Assembly: GCF_932294415.1 (NCBI RefSeq)
Contig: NC_065535.1
Coordinates: 12,246,282-12,310,281 of the forward strand
Length of the DNA stretch: 64,000 bases
DNA from: Quercus robur
Lineage: Eukaryota; Streptophyta; Magnoliopsida; Fagales; Fagaceae
Direction of reading: 5' to 3'
This document shows, one piece after another, positions 57,069 to 64,000 of this stretch. The position numbers and the translations under genes were made by a program. The stretch's first letter is position 1. Each line of letters opens with the position of its first letter. The notes beneath the pieces were generated by a model, which was not told where the DNA came from, did no database searches, and worked only from the letters and a program-made list of their open reading frames with translations.

Positions 57069-57519
57069 ATTTCCTTCTTTCTATTCATCAAACGGCCAAT
57101 AGATATCATCCTGTCCATATTGTTTAGTTTTACGGCTACTATTTTTATTTTATTTTTGTTTATTTTGAGAATCAATTTTACTGCTACTTAAAGGACCTGA
57201 CATTGGAGAATCACCAGCAGTCTCGTAAAAGGCTAAAAGCAATAGGATTCTAAGACTTTATTAATCGGAGACTAACGGATGTAGTGATTTGGCTGAGTTG
57301 TGAAGTTTAGGTATTAAATTGGTTGAAATAAAAGTTTATGGGTGTTATGGCAGCAATCCCATTTCCTCTTAAACTTTACATTGTATAATCTTTTTATTTC
57401 TTTCTTTCTTTGTTTTATTTTTATTTTTTTCTTTCTTTTTTTTTTTGTTAAAGAAATTGGGCTGGGATGTTATGGGCTTGGGATCCTGTTGGCCTCATTA
57501 TTGGAGAATAATTTACCCG

Positions 57520-57841
57520 GGCCAAAATGGCGTAATAGCATTATTTACAGAAATATATATCAATCTATCACTGTTTCGAAAATATGTAGGGATTTATTAC
57601 TTTTTGAATACTTGAGTTTGGGGAACTTAAGTTTTTCATGGTACTCGAGTTTTATGAACTCGGGTTCTATAAAAAATTTTCCAACAAATTTGATAACTAT
57701 TTTTTCAAAGAATTCGAGTTCATGGAAAACTTGAGTTTTCCAAACTCGAATACCCAAAAAGTGGTAGATTCCTACATATTTTCAAAACAGTGGTAGATTG
57801 ATATATATTTCGGTAAATAGTGGTATTTGGCCATTTTGGCC
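57520..57841. mobile_element. Fold-back MITE
   Basis: Two arms of about 140 bp, starting ggccaaaatggc, are inverted copies and together make nearly the whole 322 bp. Shared blocks include gaaatatatatcaatct and cgagttt. Flanks ttacccg and ttactcg may be an imperfect TSD. The ORFs across it are artefacts. Confidence 0.75.
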
Positions 57842-57849
57842 TTACTCGC

Positions 57850-58355
57850 TAAATTGACTTGAGACTAGTATCTTCAATATATATATATATATATATCTGT
57901 AGCACTTCATATCTTGAGAAAATGATTTTGCCAAAAAAATAGTGAATTTAATTTTCTAACGATTATTCTTTTTTTTTTTTTTTTGCTGAGTAATTCTAAT
58001 ATCTAAATCATGTATAGGTTTAAACTCCCCTTAATATTAAGTGAGGTCTAATGTGAGATTTTTAACTTTTTAAATAGGAAATAAAATAAAGACAAGATAC
58101 AAATTCATGATTACCTACTCAAATACCATTATAAATTAAAAATTGTCTCAAATTTTCTTTTTCTTTTTTAGAAGAGTCTCAAAAAATTTTAACTAATAAG
58201 AAAATGAAGATTTCAATCATTTAACAATTATTTTAACACTCACTCATGTGCGGGCCTAAATTTTCTATTAATAAATAGTAATAATGCAAAAGAAGTGAGA
58301 TTTTTGACATTGAATGAGAGGTAGATATATAAAAGACAGGATTCAAACTCACGCC
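57850..58355. other. Gene-free AT-rich stretch
   Basis: Short AT repeats only. Confidence 0.5.
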
Positions 58356-58376
58356 ATCATTATCAATTCTCCTAAA

Positions 58377-58498
58377 TTTTTTTTATTTTTTTTTTTTTGT
58401 TTTTGTTTTTGCTAGGTAATTGGTTATTGCAGGGGGCTCGAACTATTGAGCTAGCAATTTCATGGTAAACCAAGTATCACTTGGGCCGCAAGACCCGG
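58377..58498 (-). mobile_element. tRNA-derived SINE
   Basis: On the minus strand the insert has a B-box-like GTTCGAGCCC and ends in an A-rich tail. It is flanked by a perfect 16-bp TSD, tatcaattctcctaaa (58361-58376 and 58499-58514). Confidence 0.85.
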
Positions 58499-59424
58499 TA
58501 TCAATTCTCCTAAAATTAAATATGGAATTATAGGTTTTGATAAAGTAGGCGACATTATGAATATATTGTGTTCTCGTAAATGTAGAGGCGTTGCCAAATC
58601 AAGTAAAAAATTTCTATATTGGTTTTCTCTCTATTTTTAACTAAATTTGCATGAACAAAAATTATCCACAATTTCCTTATCTCTAATGCTTTTCCCCCCG
58701 ATAAAGGAAGAGTTGAGTCCGAAGTTCTAACTTCTTTAAAGGGCTGTGTGGACCTATGGTCAACTCTATTGACAGACAAAAATCTAAACACCCACCAAAT
58801 ATCACGGCAAAATTAGTATTAAAAAATATATTGGCGTCAAGCTTATTAGGACAATTGGATGACCCATTTGACCTTTCATTATTTTTTTCAAAATATATCC
58901 TTTTTTTTTAAGATAGAGAAAACACAACATCAACAATATTAAAAAAGAAAAAGAAAAAAAAAAGGCAGCAGAGCTGCAAATTAACAAAAAGAGAACAACC
59001 AAAGCTCAGCAACAGGAATATAAAAAGGGAATTCATATCTTTTTTTATCGATTTTATTTTTATCATGGACTGATTGCTTATTCATTCGTTCAGGCTTTTA
59101 GAACTGTTTCCCCAACACCAAAGTTACCAAATGCACAGTGTTTGTGTTCAAGCATCATTATTCATATAACGTAAAGGTAAAAAAATAATAATAATAAATA
59201 ACACTCATTCTATTAATAATAAATAACAACTATGATTGTTATTCAACTAAATTACAACCATTCTTTTTTCATAAAAAAAAAAAAAAAAATACAACCATTC
59301 TTTTAATAGCTTGTTTACAAAGTGATATGCATCTATTTAGTACACAACTTTATTTTCAAAGCCACCACTCATCCATTTTTCTCTTATAAGTCACAACCAA
59401 GCAACGCTGATGTGATATATATTT

Positions 59425-59970
59425 TCAAGGGCACTTGAGTTGGCCACCATGAGTGGTCATGGTAGCGTAGCAGGGGCATACATCACGGTTGCCGGAAGTG
59501 CCTGGAGGAACACAGTTGCAGCGAGCACAGCAAGTCCCACATGCCCTCTTGCACAGGTTTGGCCTAGACGATAACTGACACCTTGCACTACATGCTGCTC
59601 CACAATCTGTAGAAGTATAACATATAATTCAAAACTTTAATTAGCCCACTATGATTATTCAATTAAACAGTATCATATATGTAACATATATAGTGATGGA
59701 AGAAGATAAAGCTCACCTATTTTTTTACTGGGAGAACCCTTTGTTGCATCTGTGTTCACCTGCATGACTCAACAATATATTATCGTGTTAGAAATTAAGT
59801 GATAGGCTTCATATGCATGTTTATTTTAGAAAACAATAGGAAGCTAGAGGAAAGAGACTAAATGAGGTCTTAGATGATTGATAAAAATTTACCAATTGAT
59901 CAGCTTCAACGAGATGGAAAACGAGAATGGAAATGAGAATAGAAGCAATTAAAGCCTTTGAGATGGCCAT
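59425..59970 (-). CDS. GASA/snakin-family cysteine-rich secreted peptide, copy B
   Basis: Three exons, 59893-59970, 59717-59759 and 59425-59606, with GT-AG borders, give 100 aa. Signal peptide MAISKALIASILISILVF..., spacer VNTDATKGSPSKK (one residue shorter than in copy A) and the 12-cysteine GASA domain. Domain differences from copy A are Ser to Asn (CARCNCVPPGT) and Arg to His (TTHGGQLKCP). All cysteines and splice sites are kept, so both copies look functional. The promoter is also shared. Confidence 0.93.
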
Positions 59971-60077
59971 GGCTGATGACTTGAAGCTAGAGCTTGCTAC
60001 TTTCGTTTCAAAGCTAGTTGATAATGAAATATTGAAAACCTGAAGATTTAGTGAGTTGAAGTGAGCTAAGGAAGCTT

Positions 60078-60087
60078 CTATTTATAG
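60078..60087 (-). promoter_or_regulatory. TATA box of GASA gene B
   Basis: The minus strand reads CTATAAATAG, 107 bp upstream of the ATG. Confidence 0.75.
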
Positions 60088-60811
60088 CAAGGGTATGTGA
60101 TGAGCTAATTAAGCAGCAAGAATTAATAAAATAAATAAATAAAATGTGGGTGCATGCAAGCTAGCTAGGACAGGACATTCTTAATTATAACATATATATG
60201 TAGTTTGTACGCGGAAGAGAAATTAAAAAGCAAAGTGAGTAGTGAGGGAGTATCTGGTAAGGAAAAGCAATTGGAATCATCTAGAGTAGGCACTTTTGTT
60301 TTTATTGCTTCCTGGATGGTGTTTTCAATTCCAAGTGGCTCAAGGTAGCTATAGCGCAGAGTTTTAATGTGCCCACGGTAAACTCTTCTACGCGGAATTG
60401 TTTTACAGCTATAAAAATATCGGAATCTTGAAGATAAAACAATGTATGATTAGCAAGGCAGAGTGTCGGAGTAAATTTAACTCCATCCCATTAGGAAAAG
60501 CTATATTATTACGGACAAGTTAAGTTTTTTTTTTCTGGCCATTAAAAAAACAATGAGTAGAAAACAATATGGTATATGGGGATGTAATTTAGACTGCTCA
60601 ATTAATTAATAAAGTCAACAAATCCAGTACTTTTAAAAATAATCCCAAAAAAAAAAAAAATTCAGAGATAATTTAAAGGTTTTAGCTTACCTCCAGTTCT
60701 TTTTTAAAATATATCTCCTTTTGTTTTAATGAGAGATTGTCACATCACCCACTAACTAAATAAAATGTGAAGATTAAAACTCACTACTATTTGCCATTGT
60801 ATATTTAAAAC

Positions 60812-62060
60812 TGTTGAAGGCCAAAATTTCACAAGAAAGCCCATTCCATGAAAAGTAAAGAAGACCCTATTCAAGCAGCAAGAAAAATCAACATTAAGGC
60901 CCTATTTATGTTCAGATTTCCAGCAAAAAGGCCATTAAAAAATCCAGCAAAATCCAGTGAAAGAACTGGGCCGGAATACCCAGAGGCTACCAGAGGCCCG
61001 GGATCCTCAGGTAATGCAGCACAGCTAATGTGGGATTGAGACAGCTCAAAAGAGATACCACGAAATATAAGAAATGAAGAACAGAGATGTCCTTCTCAAG
61101 TACCCAGTGGTGCAGCAAAGAATTAGAAAATATAAAGCAAACATTCATGAACAAAGGAGCTGTACCACAAGGAACCAAGAATGAGAAAATCATACGTAGA
61201 AGCGATTGGAAGAGAACTTTCAACCCAACAGTAAAAGATTCCAACTATTTGGGAATAATGACAGCAAGGAAATACAACCGACAGCTGAGTCTGAAAAGTG
61301 AGAAATCTTGAAGGAAGAGAGATTGAAGGCTAGTTGCCCAAGGACGCCCCGAAATGAAAAGTCAGCAAGTGACTTTTAGAGAAACAGTACTAAAAGATGA
61401 AAACCATGAGAAAAAAGGGAAGAGACCAGCCCCTAAGAAACTGTTACAGCACGAGCTCTGAGGGGCAAAAGAGAGAAATCACTAGTACCTCGGAGCCCTA
61501 GAAAACACGCTATAAAAGGAAGAGAAAACCCATGTTGAAGAGGGGAGGATTTTCAGTAGGAAAAATATCATAACAGAGCTATTAGAACTCTGTAAAATTT
61601 AAGAAAAATAGAGGAATGTCTCCCGGTATCCCAGAAACAGCCACTATAACACATACTTGGATTCAAAATGATTCAAATTTTGCAAGTCTTAGAGGCTTGG
61701 ATAGCCATCGAAGTCTGTAATTTTTGAGCTTATTTGAACCTTGTATCACGTCTTAGTGAGCACATTTGTAATCCACAATCAAGAAAAATAATGAAATATC
61801 TCATATTGATTTGAGAATTTCTAACAATTATTTTGCATATTTCTTTATTATATTATCTTCCTTTACTACTTCTTGTTGCTCAATACATATATTCTTGCTT
61901 GTAAAGCTGAGTCCTTGTCCAAGCAAAGCCACTCAGACTTGAGTTCCAAATCCCACAAGTCTTGTGCAAAAGCACTAAGTCTGTGAGAATTGGGCCCAGG
62001 ATCCTCGTGGCTGAATCATTCTCATGAAATTCACTTACATATATGTATATGTATTAATAT
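60812..62060 (+). repeat. LTR-like region, boundaries uncertain
   Basis: This begins tgttgaaggccaaaat, as many plant LTRs do. It carries a TATA-like gctataaaagg near 61510 and AATAAT/poly(A)-like sites near 61790, and is more complex than its flanks. No TSD or matching end was found, and the solo LTR at 62061 lies against it. Confidence 0.35.
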
Positions 62061-62733
62061 TGTGGGGTCCAGTAATTTGAGGCCCTGGCCCATTTTTACA
62101 TTGGGGCCCAAGGCCCGAGCTGAGGAAGGTTATAGCCGAAGGTAGGTAATAAAAGTCCAAATAGTCTCGAGACACTGCCGATGATGATTCTGTCCTCGGC
62201 ATATCCGAGGTTTCCTTGGAGAGAAAGGAAAAAACGGTATAGGAGCAATTTGGAAAATATCTAAAATATCTAGGTCAATGGAGAAGGGTACGCTTGATAG
62301 TATAACGACCAAGGACAAAGGGAAAGCTGCACTTACTGTCATTTAATACTCTGCACTTGACAGAGCCATACTCTTCAGCTTTTTACAACCACCCCCAACC
62401 ACTTTGGGTATGGGCTGATGGGACAAGTATCAGTCTTGGAAAATCGAACCCACACGTGGACGTTGGACAAGGGGTGCAGGCTAGTATAAAAGGAAAAGTA
62501 AGCGATCTGGGAAGGGGCTGGGAAAAATGGCCAAAAACCAGAGCCTCCCAGCCCGCCTCCTGGAGAAAGACTCCTAGGGCGAACACGATTTCACTATGTA
62601 TGAACACCACGAAAAACCCACAGTCTGGTAATCAAGGCCTAGCCTTTCAAACCCATGCTCTATAAATGATATTGTTTGGGCCCTTTTACATGCGAACCCA
62701 ACATTATGATGGGTCGTTACAAATCGTGTCCTT

Positions 62734-62736
<3 letters not shown>
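62061..62736 (+). mobile_element. Solo LTR of the 40956 family
   Basis: 676 bp, starting tgtggggtcc and ending gtccttaca, homologous along its length to 40956-41628. A perfect 5-bp TSD, aatat, flanks it (62056-62060, 62737-62741). The element body was evidently lost by LTR-LTR recombination. Confidence 0.92.
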
Positions 62737-62773
<37 letters not shown>

Positions 62774-62774
62774 T

Positions 62775-63450
62775 AATCTAAGAAACTAACAATTATTTGA
62801 AGATATGTGCATTGTATAGTTGTTCTTGTGTAGGACCTATAGAGGTAAAAGGAAATGACAAAACTCCATTGTATAACAAACATGGAGAAAGATTGTATAG
62901 TGTAGAGAACCAGAGATTCTGGGTTCTTACAGGCCTAATACGCCCCGGGATCCCACGACAGTACGCCCAGGGTACCAAGTGAAGGAATTCTTTAAAATGT
63001 TTATACGATAAAAGATAAGTCTTAAATATTCTATTTCAATCTCTTTCTCATTGTGAATATTATGGACATCTATTTTACTTATTTTGTAAGAGTAAATGGT
63101 CATTTTATGATATTAAAACACTTATAATGGTATTTTATTACTTAGGAGGAATCACATTTTTGCCTTGAGGAGGTTTATATGACTTGCGCACAACTTGGTT
63201 CGTAATCAGCCCCCATTTAGCTGCGGTGAACCAAGCCCAGTCCACCAAACTACAACTATTTGGCCTAGGATCCTTGGGCCTGTGTGCTAAAGAAAAAAAG
63301 CACTCTCACAAAAACAAAAGGACATACCAAATTAAAAAAAGTAGTGAAAATAAGCCAACCCCAATTTAAAGCACTGCGTTCAATTTCAACACTTCAACCT
63401 TAAAAATTAATAGATTTTAATAATTTTAAAATAGAATTATCTTAACCTTA
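62775..63450. other. Gene-free stretch
   Basis: No supported coding region or element. Confidence 0.45.
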
Positions 63451-63454
63451 ATTT

Positions 63455-64000
63455 TTAAATTCATATTACCACTGACAAATACACAATAGGGCGCACATGC
63501 TCCATTTTTTTTTTTCCAGCTAAGTACATAACCAAAACCGATGTCGCAAGTGCCCGTGAAGTCAATATTCAGTACTAAAAAGTTAATTTTTTTTTTTAAT
63601 AGAAGAAATTAAATATGTTTTTTTATATATTATAAATAAGGGTATTCAGACCTTCTTCGAATATCTGACTATTGCTTCACATGTATACAGTCTCTTCATT
63701 CCACATATACTAGGTTATTACAGAGAGAAATCTATTGAGGGTGGCCCCAAGATGTTGATAAGAAATTTCAAACTCAAGATTTTATGAATATTATGAGATC
63801 TTTAGAACTACTTAGCCAACTCCTTGAGATTATTATTATGTTAATAGAGAAGTACTCAGTGGTGCAGAAGACAAAATTTCCAACTCTAATGTTGGAAAAG
63901 GTAATTAATACACAAAAATAAAAGTTTTAATCTTAAAACTTTTGATATGAATTATGTGTTCTAATATTCGATTTTGAAGAATCACCCACCACCTCAATGA
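63455..64000. repeat. Segmental repeat, partner at 45860-46220
   Basis: Direct-orientation partner with an additional stretch of about 220 bp near 63613-63830. It runs off the window edge. Confidence 0.7.

Larger units (their letters stand above)
58533..60678. repeat. Segmental duplication, copy B (pairs with 39-4433)
   Basis: Direct-orientation partner of copy A about 58 kb away. It lacks the MITE, Pack-MULE and SINE of copy A and so shows the empty sites. Confidence 0.9.

Noticed and set aside
57342..57757. ORFs on both strands
   Set aside because: They span the arms of a fold-back MITE.

Overview
The window is nuclear DNA from a flowering plant, most likely a woody eudicot. It is AT-rich, its genes are split by GT-AG introns, and much of it is transposable elements. 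The species cannot be read from the sequence. No bacterial, plasmid or viral-replicon features, CRISPR arrays or rRNA genes are visible.

Host genes are few and small. Two paralogous GASA/snakin genes (3147-3747 and 59425-59970, both minus) lie in a segmental duplication whose copies sit at the two ends of the window. Between them are a two-exon gene for a small putative plastid membrane protein (26935-27576, +), a glycine-rich protein gene (31056-31310, -), and a C2H2-like zinc-finger gene (32712-33527, -) with a broken relative at 38232-38420.

The rest is a dense, nested mobile-element landscape, most of it bounded here by exact target-site duplications (TSDs). Region by region: 39-4433 is duplication copy A, carrying a Tourist-like MITE, a Pack-MULE with part of an AT-hook (AHL) gene, a SINE and GASA gene A. 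At 4454-6372 is a LINE RNase H remnant split by a TRIM element. At 7565-14358 is a pol-deleted Ty3-type element on the minus strand. At 14656-25271 a 5'-truncated LINE is interrupted by a 10.15-kb Ty3 element (14879-25027) with apparently identical LTRs. That element has an intact gag-pol ORF, a 49-bp repeat array and a four-exon gene on the opposite strand. At 25.3-40 kb lie most host genes, a Mutator-like element, integrase debris, a large inverted repeat and a 1.9-kb solo LTR. At 40956-45639 and 50030-55820 are two non-autonomous LTR elements of one superfamily. They lack gag-pol but carry 78-81-bp repeat arrays and an antisense cassette with promoter-like and poly(A)-like signals. At 55.8-64 kb are another Pack-MULE-like element, a fold-back MITE, a SINE, duplication copy B, an LTR-like region and a solo LTR.

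The most unusual theme is that three LTR families each carry an antisense passenger unit. In one it is an intact spliced gene, in one it is decaying, and in the third it is retained (once duplicated) after gag-pol has gone. All three also carry tandem arrays built around short dyads (TCGTCC/GGACGA or GTCC..GGAC). A second theme is a set of four tiny poly(A) retro-insertions, 18-33 bp long, each with a 12-15-bp TSD.
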